Of a stretch of 5,817 bases of DNA, positions 1 to 5,540 are shown piece by piece. How positions within the stretch are numbered: the stretch's first letter is position 1; each line of letters starts with the position of its first letter. This DNA is from Nitrospirota bacterium. GTDB taxonomy: Bacteria; Nitrospirota; Thermodesulfovibrionia; Thermodesulfovibrionales; Magnetobacteriaceae. Location of the stretch: positions 4,551 through 10,367 of the forward strand of contig JADFXO010000114.1 of assembly GCA_015233485.1 (NCBI GenBank). The letters are read 5' to 3'. The notes below the pieces were generated by a model. It made no database searches and had not been told where the DNA came from. It worked only from the letters and a program-made list of their open reading frames with translations. Position numbers and translations under genes: made by a program.

Positions 1-1785
1 GACGGGGCTGGCGGCCATGACAGCCTTTTTAATAGCCATCGAACCGGCTATCTTAAATGCCATTTCAGAGGAATCCACGGCATGAAACGAGCCGTCATAA
101 AGAGAAACCCTGACATCTACCAGCGGGTAACCGGCAATAATACCACCTTTCATCTTATCAATAATACCCTTTTCAACCGCGGGGATGTATTGGCGCGGGA
201 TAGACCCGCCCACGATTTTATCTACAAATTCAAATCCGCCGCCTGTTTCCAGAGGTTCTACGGTTATCCAGCAGTCGCCGTACTGGCCCTTGCCGCCCGA
301 TTGCTTCTTATACTTGCCCTGCACGCTGGTAGTGGCGCGAATGGTCTCTCTATATGGGATTTTCGGGATCTTCATATCGACGTCAACGCCGAATTTCCTC
401 TTTAGTTTATGCAGCGTTACCTCTATATGTACCTGCCCCATGCCGGAGATTATCATCTCGTTGGTTTCGGGGTCTCTATGGAATTTTATTGTAGGGTCCT
501 CGTCAAGTATCCTGTGCAGGCCGGTGCTGACCTTCTCCTCGTCCCCCTTTGTTTTTGGCTCTATGGCATAGGATATAATAGGCTCGGCAAATTTGACAGA
601 GGAAAACACCACAGGGTGTGCCTCATCTGTAAGGGTATCGCCCGTGAGGGTCTCCTTTAGTTTTGCCACTACGCCGATTTCACCGGGTCCCAACGCCTTA
701 ACAGGGATTTGTTTCTTGCCAAGCATGTGAAATATCTGACCTACCCGCTCCTTCGTCCCCCTTGTGGTGTTTAAAAGCGTGGCGTCCGGCCTTAGCGTGC
801 CGGAGAAAACTCTGAATATCGTTAATCTGCCGGCATATGGGTCGGCGATTGTCTTAAACACGTAAATAGCCAGTTGCGCGTTCTCTGCCGGTGGGAGTTT
901 CACCTCCGTGCCGTCCTTTGTATTTTTGGCGGTAACCGATACCGCGTTAAATCTATCTAAGGGCGAAGACAGGTACATGGTTATCGCCTGCAGGAGCTGC
1001 GGAATTGCCATATTTTTTTCTGCCGACCCGCAGGTAACTGTGACAAATTCCCTCGTGCAAACAGCGTGGCGAATTCCATTGATGATCTCCTCCTGCGTGA
1101 GTTCGCCCGTTTCGAGGTATTTCTCCAGCAGCGTGTCATCGAGTTCGGCTATTTTTTCTACCAGTTTTTTTCTGTATTGTTCATAATCAGCCGCCATATC
1201 CGGGGGGATTTCTATCACCTCAGATTTGCCGCCTTTTGTTACATACGCCTTGGAATATAAAATATCCACAACACCCGTAAATTGCAGCCCCTCGCCCATA
1301 GGTATATAAAGCGGGATGGCGTCAAGGGAAAAGAGTTTCTCCACCTGCTCGATGGTTTGCTGAAAATTGGCGTTTTCCTTATCCATTTCATTGACGAAGA
1401 CGATACGCGGCACGGCGAATTCGTCGGCGTATTTCCAGAGTTTCTGGGTCTCTGCCCGCGCACCGTCAACAGCGCTTACGACTACGACCGCCCCATCTGC
1501 TATTCTAAGGCAGCCCCTTGTGTCCTCCATAAAATTGATAAACCCCGGCGTATCAATCAAATTCAGACTATAGTCTGACCATTCACAGGTGGCCACCGCG
1601 GAGTTAATCGTTACTTTCCGGTCAATCTCCTCCGCGTCAAAATCCGTTACCGTGTTGCCGTCCGTAACGCTGCCCATTCTTGTAGTTGCGCCGGCATTAA
1701 AGAGAATTGCCTCTGTTAGCGTGGTCTTTCCACAGCCGCTGTGGCCTAAAATAGCTACGTTGCGAACTTTTTCAACACTATCCAT
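1..1785 (-). CDS. EF-G-like translational GTPase (FusA/FusA2-type), 3'-truncated by the window edge
   Basis: The frame is open for 595 codons from ATG 1785 to the window edge; EF-G proteins are about 690 aa, so roughly the last 95 residues (domain V) are missing. Motifs visible in order: G1 P-loop GHSGCGKT (14-21), G2 RKVTI (56-60, Thr59), G3 DTPGF (78-82), G4 NEMD (132-135), G5 CGSA (252-255), domain II about 285-375, domain III about 390-465, and domain IV from about 477 with YRETI, KYKKQSGGKGQYGD and a tip loop FHAVDSSEMAFKIAGSMA. GHSGCGKT instead of the classical GHIDAGKT, and DTPGF instead of DTPGH, place it with the EF-G-like (often called EF-G 2 or FusA2) paralogues rather than the standard fusA product. 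The family binds GTP and acts on the ribosome in the cytoplasm; the exact role of this subgroup is unsettled. No S12, S7 or EF-Tu genes are adjacent, which also argues against the str-operon fusA. Oddity: G4 has Glu133 where Lys is nearly invariant. The start is supported by a good Shine-Dalgarno. Confidence 0.93.
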   Translation of the reverse strand, partial: MDSVEKVRNVAILGHSGCGKTTLTEAILFNAGATTRMGSVTDGNTVTDFDAEEIDRKVTINSAVATCEWSDYSLNLIDTPGFINFMEDTRGCLRIADGAVVVVSAVDGARAETQKLWKYADEFAVPRIVFVNEMDKENANFQQTIEQVEKLFSLDAIPLYIPMGEGLQFTGVVDILYSKAYVTKGGKSEVIEIPPDMAADYEQYRKKLVEKIAELDDTLLEKYLETGELTQEEIINGIRHAVCTREFVTVTCGSAEKNMAIPQLLQAITMYLSSPLDRFNAVSVTAKNTKDGTEVKLPPAENAQLAIYVFKTIADPYAGRLTIFRVFSGTLRPDATLLNTTRGTKERVGQIFHMLGKKQIPVKALGPGEIGVVAKLKETLTGDTLTDEAHPVVFSSVKFAEPIISYAIEPKTKGDEEKVSTGLHRILDEDPTIKFHRDPETNEMIISGMGQVHIEVTLHKLKRKFGVDVDMKIPKIPYRETIRATTSVQGKYKKQSGGKGQYGDCWITVEPLETGGGFEFVDKIVGGSIPRQYIPAVEKGIIDKMKGGIIAGYPLVDVRVSLYDGSFHAVDSSEMAFKIAGSMAIKKAVMAASPV

Positions 1786-1789
1786 AGTT

Positions 1790-1797
1790 CCCCCTTT
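1790..1797 (-). promoter_or_regulatory. Ribosome binding site of the EF-G-like gene
   Basis: Read on the minus strand this is AAAGGGGG, four bases before ATG 1785. It is the clearest Shine-Dalgarno on the minus strand and fixes the start, which also matches the expected N-terminus of the family (about 13 residues before the P-loop). Confidence 0.7.
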
Positions 1798-1808
1798 ACG
1801 GTTTATAT

Positions 1809-2255
1809 TTAGAGTTCGATAATATGTTCGATTACGGGCGTATTTTCAGTTTTTCTCTCAAGATTTCTGGAAATTATTTTTAAGGCGATAAAAGAGACGA
1901 CAAACGCGGAAAACCCTGCTAAGGCGGAGAGCGTCTCAGGATTGGACGCCTTAAACACACCGGCAAGCAGGTATTTACCAGCTATCGCCCCAATAAGAAG
2001 TGCGGCCGCGGGAAGCCCATAGACCAACAGCGTCCCCTTGACATACGTGTAGGACTTCGCGGTTACTCTAACCTGTTGTCCGACCTTTGCCCCTGCAATG
2101 TTCAGCGCTATGATTTCGACCGTTTGTTTTTCGTTCCCGTCACTTGTAATAAGGCATGACTGGCTTTCCTTGCAACCTTCGCAAGCCTGCCTTTTCTCTA
2201 CAACCACGGTCGCATTAACGCCGTCAATCCTGCTCACAACGCCAACCTCTTCCAT
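1809..2255 (-). CDS. rseC: RseC/MucC-family inner-membrane protein
   Basis: 148 aa, the usual size for the RseC/MucC family. The N-terminus MEEVGVVSRIDGVNATV is the family's opening motif, followed by the cysteine cluster C25-x2-C28-x5-C34. A soluble beta-rich stretch reaches about residue 70 (GQQVRVTAKSY), then come two membrane segments at about 72-100 and 108-128 and a short charged tail. In E. coli RseC modulates the sigma-E envelope stress pathway, and related proteins are linked to the SoxR-reducing system; the biochemical role is poorly known, and the cysteines suggest redox or metal binding (inference). No rpoE, rseA, rseB or rnf genes are visible nearby. It lies 23 bp upstream of the EF-G-like gene on the same strand, so co-transcription is likely. 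ATG 2255 is chosen over an in-frame TTG at 2315 because the family motif begins at this Met; neither start has a clear Shine-Dalgarno. Confidence 0.85.
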   Translation of the reverse strand: MEEVGVVSRIDGVNATVVVEKRQACEGCKESQSCLITSDGNEKQTVEIIALNIAGAKVGQQVRVTAKSYTYVKGTLLVYGLPAAALLIGAIAGKYLLAGVFKASNPETLSALAGFSAFVVSFIALKIISRNLERKTENTPVIEHIIEL

Positions 2256-2264
2256 AACATCTGC

Positions 2265-2273
2265 ATTATAACA
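2265..2273 (-). promoter_or_regulatory. Candidate extended -10 promoter for rseC
   Basis: On the minus strand this reads TGTTATAAT, an exact TGnTATAAT extended -10 element. No -35 hexamer is recognisable 16-18 bp upstream, which extended -10 promoters do not strictly need. The predicted transcription start, about 7 bases downstream, falls only 2-4 bases before ATG 2255, so the message would be nearly leaderless; this agrees with the lack of a Shine-Dalgarno. It could be a chance match. Confidence 0.35.
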
Positions 2274-2313
2274 TATCGCAGCGATACCGCAGCGCCTAAC
2301 CACTACCGGCCAC

Positions 2314-2331
2314 AAATAAATTAATTTATTT
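2314..2331. repeat. 18-bp perfect AT palindrome at the hydrolase stop codon
   Basis: AAATAAATT is followed directly by its exact reverse complement AATTTATTT, with no spacer. It contains the TAA stop of the hydrolase gene (2326-2328) and lies about 60 bp before the rseC start. With no loop and only A/T it would be a poor RNA hairpin, so a protein-binding dyad or chance are both likelier than a terminator. Confidence 0.6.
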
Positions 2332-3495
2332 CCAGTTATTAAGCTCCATGTTGAGCGTTTTTTCTATATCTACAGCGTTTTCGATGATCAGCGCGCCACT
2401 GTCTATAAGATATTTGACAATCGAAACGGCCATGAGCTTGTGTCCCTTGATATTTAAATGCCTGTCGTGGCGCCAGTATAAATCTCTTTGTGAGTCGAGC
2501 GTGTCGCGCGGGGTTTGGTCGGCATATTTCTGGAAAATCGGGGTGAGGTCTAAATACTGAATCCTGTTTGCCTTAAAAAATCCCGTGAGAACCTCGTTTG
2601 GGTAGTCCCAGTTGATGTCATATGGGCGCAGAAACGTATACACCTGCTCGCGCGTTGGAATCAGGACGATTACGAATTTTGCACCGAGGGCGTCTGCCTC
2701 TGCCTTCATCTGCCTGACGTTGTCGAGATTAATCTGCCATGCCTTGGTGAGCATCGGGACATCTTTTGGGGATAAAAAAGGCAGTTCATATTCACCGTGA
2801 ATGCCGAGCCAGAGTTTTATGACGCGATATAATTTGTTATTATCAGTGATGAATTCGTAAATGCGGTACAAGGCGAAGTGTTTATAAAACGTGGTGTTAG
2901 GCTTTCTAATGTGGCGTAGGAGCGATGAGTGAATTTTTTCGTTTGATTTATTTTTTTCGGTCTTGTTGAAAAAATGCAGATCGTCAACCATATCGTTTCC
3001 GATAAAATAGGCCGTAATTATAAGGGCGGGCTTAGTGTCTGACGATTGTTCGACAGCACGCGTAACTTTTCTGATTTTCAGAAGTTCCTGTCCTGTGCCG
3101 TAGCCCATAACGCCGCATTTCAGCACCCGCGCTTTGGTGTACGTCTCTATGAGGCGTGGAAACAGGTCTTCATAGGGCGTAAAACCCCATGTAAAGCTGT
3201 CACCTACGATGAGCGTATATTGCGTCTCGCCCTTATATGGCTCATCATAGCACCCTAGTTCATTAGACCACACGGTGTAAGGTTTTTCATAGAAATTAAA
3301 CGTCGCGGGGGGATAATTTTTCACAATATCATACAAAGATTCGTTATCGTCGGCCAGATAGCCCTTCAATTCAAAAATTTCGAGCTGTTTGTTAAAGGGC
3401 GTAAAGCGAAGCGCAATCTCCGCGATACCAAGCGCGATAAACACTGCGGCAACCAGCAGGGCTACATTGCCAGCAAAACGTTTAACACGTCCCAT
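2326..3495 (-). CDS. Membrane-anchored SGNH/GDSL-type hydrolase
   Basis: 389 aa. An N-terminal hydrophobic segment (about 9-29) after basic residues acts as an uncleaved anchor or signal, so the domain is probably periplasmic or extracytoplasmic. The SGNH blocks are in order: block I VGDSFTWG with nucleophile Ser100; block II glycine in GVMGYGTGQE (128-137); block III GND with Asn167; block V D344-R-H346 in HDRHLNIKGH (343-352), giving the catalytic Asp and His. The complete Ser-Gly-Asn-His set suggests an active esterase or acetyltransferase-like enzyme. Relatives act on acyl or acetyl groups of exopolysaccharide, cell-wall glycans or lipids (AlgX/AlgJ-like enzymes among them), but no MBOAT acyltransferase or glycan gene is visible here, so the substrate is unknown. 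It is divergent from the 89-aa gene and precedes rseC by 70 bp. ATG 3495 lacks a clear Shine-Dalgarno; it is chosen because it starts right before the membrane anchor. Confidence 0.87.
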   Translation of the reverse strand: MGRVKRFAGNVALLVAAVFIALGIAEIALRFTPFNKQLEIFELKGYLADDNESLYDIVKNYPPATFNFYEKPYTVWSNELGCYDEPYKGETQYTLIVGDSFTWGFTPYEDLFPRLIETYTKARVLKCGVMGYGTGQELLKIRKVTRAVEQSSDTKPALIITAYFIGNDMVDDLHFFNKTEKNKSNEKIHSSLLRHIRKPNTTFYKHFALYRIYEFITDNNKLYRVIKLWLGIHGEYELPFLSPKDVPMLTKAWQINLDNVRQMKAEADALGAKFVIVLIPTREQVYTFLRPYDINWDYPNEVLTGFFKANRIQYLDLTPIFQKYADQTPRDTLDSQRDLYWRHDRHLNIKGHKLMAVSIVKYLIDSGALIIENAVDIEKTLNMELNNWK

Positions 3496-3539
3496 CGTAG
3501 TTCAGGCCGCGGTTAGGACACACTTTTTTCATACGTATC

Positions 3540-3569
3540 ATTATAGATTGTAAGCCGTACTTACCGCAA
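3540..3569 (-). promoter_or_regulatory. Candidate promoter of the SGNH hydrolase gene
   Basis: On the minus strand a perfect TATAAT (3540-3545) lies 18 bp downstream of TTGCGG (3564-3569), a weak -35 with three of six consensus bases. The predicted start near 3533 leaves a leader of about 37 bases to ATG 3495. The spacer holds the inverted repeat GTAAG-N5-CTTAC (3550-3564), which could be an operator. Confidence 0.45.
3550..3564. repeat. Inverted repeat GTAAG-N5-CTTAC in the leftward promoter spacer
   Basis: Perfect 5-bp arms separated by CCGTA, placed between the candidate -35 and -10 of the hydrolase promoter. The arms are short, so chance is possible; the position is what makes it notable. 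Confidence 0.4.
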
Positions 3570-3666
3570 CAGAATTTTTTCACATGGCTATCCTATCCCG
3601 CGCCGTTGGAACAGGCAGATGATTCACTACAACGGCAGACGTTACCTCCGCATAACACATTTAAAT

Positions 3667-3681
3667 AAACAAGCCTTGTTT
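3667..3681. repeat. Inverted repeat AAACAAG-C-CTTGTTT, operator-like
   Basis: Perfect 7-bp arms around a single C, in the middle of the divergent intergenic region and about 40 bp upstream of the -35 of the rightward promoter. A one-base loop cannot form a stable RNA hairpin, so a dimeric regulator binding site is the natural reading. That position would suit an activator of the 89-aa gene (inference). Confidence 0.5.
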
Positions 3682-3720
3682 TCGGCGTAATAATATATTG
3701 TGACATGATAAAAATAATTC

Positions 3721-3749
3721 TTGACATATCATTATTTATGATATATAAT
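3721..3749 (+). promoter_or_regulatory. Strong sigma-70 promoter of the 89-aa gene
   Basis: TTGACA (3721-3726) and TATAAT (3744-3749) both match consensus exactly, with the optimal 17-bp spacer. The predicted transcription start is near 3756, giving a leader of about 44 bases to ATG 3800. An inverted repeat fills the spacer. Confidence 0.85.
3726..3744. repeat. Inverted repeat ATATCAT-N5-ATGATAT inside the rightward promoter
   Basis: Perfect 7-bp arms separated by TATTT. It spans the whole -35/-10 spacer and overlaps the last base of the -35 and the first base of the -10. A protein bound here would block RNA polymerase, the classic layout of a repressor operator. AT-richness raises the chance of a fortuitous dyad. 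Confidence 0.55.
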
Positions 3750-3786
3750 GCAGCCATCATTTCGACGCGTATAGTTTTGTGGCGGG

Positions 3787-3792
3787 AAGGAG
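3787..3792 (+). promoter_or_regulatory. Ribosome binding site of the 89-aa gene
   Basis: AAGGAG, 7 bases before ATG 3800, a near-ideal Shine-Dalgarno and the best in the window. With the consensus promoter it implies high expression when not repressed, and it fixes the start. Confidence 0.85.
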
Positions 3793-3799
3793 TTGATAA

Positions 3800-4069
3800 A
3801 TGGGCGGGTGTGACGGTGCGCATGTTTACGATGGCATAACCAGAGAGAAGGTTGATTTTATACTTCAGAAGTTAGGGGAAGGCAACGCGGACGTAAACGG
3901 CGGCGCAGATGGCCCATGGGATATAGACACGCATAATTCTGGAGTCAAATTAAAATGCGAGTGGGACGAAGCAAAATCTCAGATGGCCATAACGGTGACC
4001 GACAAAAAAAAGCTCGTACCTTGTGTGCTGATTTGGCAGAAAATAGATCATTTGATGGGACAGGTGTAG
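3800..4069 (+). CDS. Uncharacterised 89-aa soluble protein
   Basis: I do not recognise a named family. The protein has no signal peptide or membrane segment, so it should be cytoplasmic. The pattern suggests a compact alpha/beta fold: an N-terminal helix with ITREKVDFILQKLGEG (13-28), a Gly/Asp-rich turn VNGGADGPWDIDTHNSG (32-48), a strand pair VKLKCEWDEAKSQMAITVTD (49-68, WDEA as hairpin turn), then LVPCVLIWQKIDHLMGQV (72-89) as a C-terminal helix. The order 'VKL...W/YDxA...ITV...K...VPC..I..KID' recalls small hypothetical proteins found in many bacteria, but I cannot name one. There are three cysteines (4, 53, 75); MGGC at the start is not a lipobox. The consensus promoter, strong ribosome site and promoter dyads mark it as a real, well-expressed and probably regulated gene. 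It is first in the rightward unit with the J-domain remnant and RDD gene behind it. Confidence 0.8.
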   Translation: MGGCDGAHVYDGITREKVDFILQKLGEGNADVNGGADGPWDIDTHNSGVKLKCEWDEAKSQMAITVTDKKKLVPCVLIWQKIDHLMGQV

Positions 4070-4082
4070 GGTAAACTCCGCC

Positions 4083-4113
4083 ATACTATTGTAAATCTCC
4101 GTAGGAATAGTAT
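4083..4113 (+). repeat. Inverted repeat ATACTATT-N15-AATAGTAT after the 89-aa gene
   Basis: Perfect 8-bp arms (4083-4090 and 4106-4113) around a 15-base loop, starting 13 bases after the stop of the 89-aa gene and ending 9 bases before the next ATG. No T-tract follows (AACAAAGG), so it is not a classical intrinsic terminator. It could protect the 3' end of the upstream message, attenuate read-through, or control translation of the next frame. Confidence 0.5.
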
Positions 4114-4122
4114 AACAAAGGC

Positions 4123-4239
4123 ATGGGTGGCACAGAAAAATATTTCGATTTGCTTGAGGTGAAACTTGGGGCGTCTTTAGAAGAATGCTATAAGGACAAT
4201 ATAACTGGCTTTGGGGGCTTATGCCAAGTAGTGGAATAA
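4123..4239 (+). pseudogene. Truncated J-domain (DnaJ-like) N-terminal remnant, 38 codons
   Basis: Reads MGGTEKYFDLLEVKLGAS, then LEECYKDN, then a short non-matching tail to TAA. 'KYFDLLEVKLGASLEECYKD' matches helix I and the start of helix II of a J-domain (consensus form: YYxLLGVKPGASxEEIKxAYRD). The diagnostic HPD motif, helix III and helix IV are absent. J-domains recruit and stimulate DnaK/Hsp70, and without HPD this piece cannot do so. The frame of the downstream RDD gene is open back to a TAG at 4229, and before that reads LALGAYAK (4205-4228), which weakly recalls the end of a J-domain (INEAYEK). I infer an ancestral J-domain/DUF2569/RDD gene with an internal deletion and frame change. 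An AAAGG at 4117-4121 sits too close to ATG 4123 to be a good ribosome site. Alternatively it is a real short peptide with chance similarity. Confidence 0.5.
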
Positions 4240-4264
4240 GGCATCCGGCAATGAAAACGAAGAA

Positions 4265-5503
4265 ATGAAACAGGAAGAGACCCCGAGCACAAAGACAAAT
4301 GTAACGAGTAACGACTCTAAGATCGGACCGAGCGGGGTTGGCGGTTGGCTCTATTTGCTTATCGGTCAGATGATTCTGGGAATCCCGCTCATAAACTTGA
4401 GAGATATCATAAACATCCCATCAAGGCACACATCATTAGAGCAGAAATATCATGTACTCTCATCCATTTGGCAATGGAATATGTACAAATATATTATGTG
4501 GGGCAACATTATAGTAGCATCAGTTTTGTACGCTTATGCGGGCTTTAGACTGCTACGAAGTAAAGACTGGTCAGCTGTTCGTCAGACTAAAATAACCTTG
4601 TGGATAGCTGGTCCATTATTTGATGTTATGTTCATTCTTACTACTCTGCCATTATTTGGATATAAAATTTTTTATATTTTTTTAATTGCTTTGCTTCCGA
4701 ATCTTTTTTATTCGATAGTTGCAGTAGGCATATGGACTTTATATCTTACTAAGTCACAACGTGTTCATAACACCTATCTTCGTCATTCTCATAACACTAA
4801 CCAATCTTATCATTTTACTGAAAATACAAATGAAGAACTCTCAATAAATACTACTAACACAATAGCGGAGCAATACCAACAAAACAATTCCGGCAAAATT
4901 ATATCAATGCCATTGGCCTCACAATGGCAGCGATTGGGAAATCTGCTATTGGATTTGAGCTTTGCTTATATCTTTTGTTTTATATTAACTTTTATATTTA
5001 TCCCTATATTTTTTTTCATACTGTGTTATATACGGGAAAAAATTGATTTGCAGGACTGGATACTTTTAATTAAGAACAATTTACTCTCAACGCAGGACAA
5101 TAAGAAAACATTTTTTTATTTAAGTGTTGCCCTCTTCCTTATTTCATACATTCTTTACTATGTTGTCTTTGAAGCACTCACGGGAAGAACACTTGGAAAG
5201 TTGATAACAGGGACAAAGGCGGTAAGTGCAGATGGTGCCAAATTGTCTTTTGGCCAGGCATTGAAAAGAACAGCATGTCGTTTTATACCGTCGGAGCTAT
5301 TCTCATTCTTAGGCCAAAAAGGCAGGCCAGTAGGATGGCACGACCAATTTTCTAAAACGAAAGTTGTTTCAATCAGGAAGACAGATAACGGTATATCTTT
5401 TGCAATATTAGGATTAGGCGTGATTATTATAAGTTATATTATTGTAACTAAGCTTGTTGATGTGATTTTAGTCTATATCTATTATATCGTATATATCATG
5501 TGA
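4265..5503 (+). CDS. DUF2569-like plus RDD-family integral membrane protein
   Basis: 412 aa. After a polar N-terminus (1-20), GPSGVGGWLYLLIGQMILG (21-39) is the hallmark start of a DUF2569-like region, with membrane segments at about 27-48, 76-97, 108-130 and 135-162. A hydrophilic linker rich in Asn, Thr, Gln and His (about 165-215) follows. The RDD domain starts at ASQWQRLGNLLLDLSFAY (218-235; Arg223 and Asp230 are signature residues), has a membrane helix at 233-255 and another at 284-303, then FEALTGRTLGKLITGTKAV (302-320) and GWHDQFSKTKVV (357-368, Asp360). One or two further hydrophobic stretches close the protein (about 378-411). RDD proteins sit in the inner membrane; some are proposed ion or solute transporters, but most have no proven function. 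ATG 4265 has no Shine-Dalgarno, which suits a gene that has lost its original 5' part (see the J-domain remnant upstream). Much of 4600-5180 is visibly more AT-rich than the other genes. Confidence 0.85.
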   Translation: MKQEETPSTKTNVTSNDSKIGPSGVGGWLYLLIGQMILGIPLINLRDIINIPSRHTSLEQKYHVLSSIWQWNMYKYIMWGNIIVASVLYAYAGFRLLRSKDWSAVRQTKITLWIAGPLFDVMFILTTLPLFGYKIFYIFLIALLPNLFYSIVAVGIWTLYLTKSQRVHNTYLRHSHNTNQSYHFTENTNEELSINTTNTIAEQYQQNNSGKIISMPLASQWQRLGNLLLDLSFAYIFCFILTFIFIPIFFFILCYIREKIDLQDWILLIKNNLLSTQDNKKTFFYLSVALFLISYILYYVVFEALTGRTLGKLITGTKAVSADGAKLSFGQALKRTACRFIPSELFSFLGQKGRPVGWHDQFSKTKVVSIRKTDNGISFAILGLGVIIISYIIVTKLVDVILVYIYYIVYIM

Positions 5504-5540
5504 AATAGGTAAGACACATCTTATATTTACACTGTGAGGT

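Larger units (their letters stand above)
3496..3799. other. Divergent intergenic regulatory region
   Basis: 304 bp between the outward-facing hydrolase and 89-aa genes. It holds a promoter for each direction, about 150 bp apart, and three inverted repeats (3550-3564, 3667-3681, 3726-3744), annotated separately. Outside these I see no supported gene; 3570-3660 shows nothing distinctive. Confidence 0.7.

Noticed and set aside
82..1822. Several plus-strand frames and one minus-strand frame of 60-130 codons
   Set aside because: They are shadows of the EF-G-like gene, whose conserved motifs run without a break through the whole stretch.
2256..2315. N-terminal extension of rseC from a TTG codon
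   Set aside because: The extra 20 residues match nothing in the family, there is no Shine-Dalgarno, and the family's conserved start motif begins at ATG 2255.
3593..3823. Minus-strand 76-codon frame with a Cys-rich end (CGGNVCRCSESSAC)
   Set aside because: It overlaps the start of the well-supported 89-aa gene, its strong promoter and operator-like dyads. It has no ribosome site, and I recognise no family in it.
5504..5540. Terminator for the RDD gene
   Set aside because: Only a 4-bp TAAG/CTTA pairing is visible and no T-tract follows, so there is no support for an intrinsic terminator.
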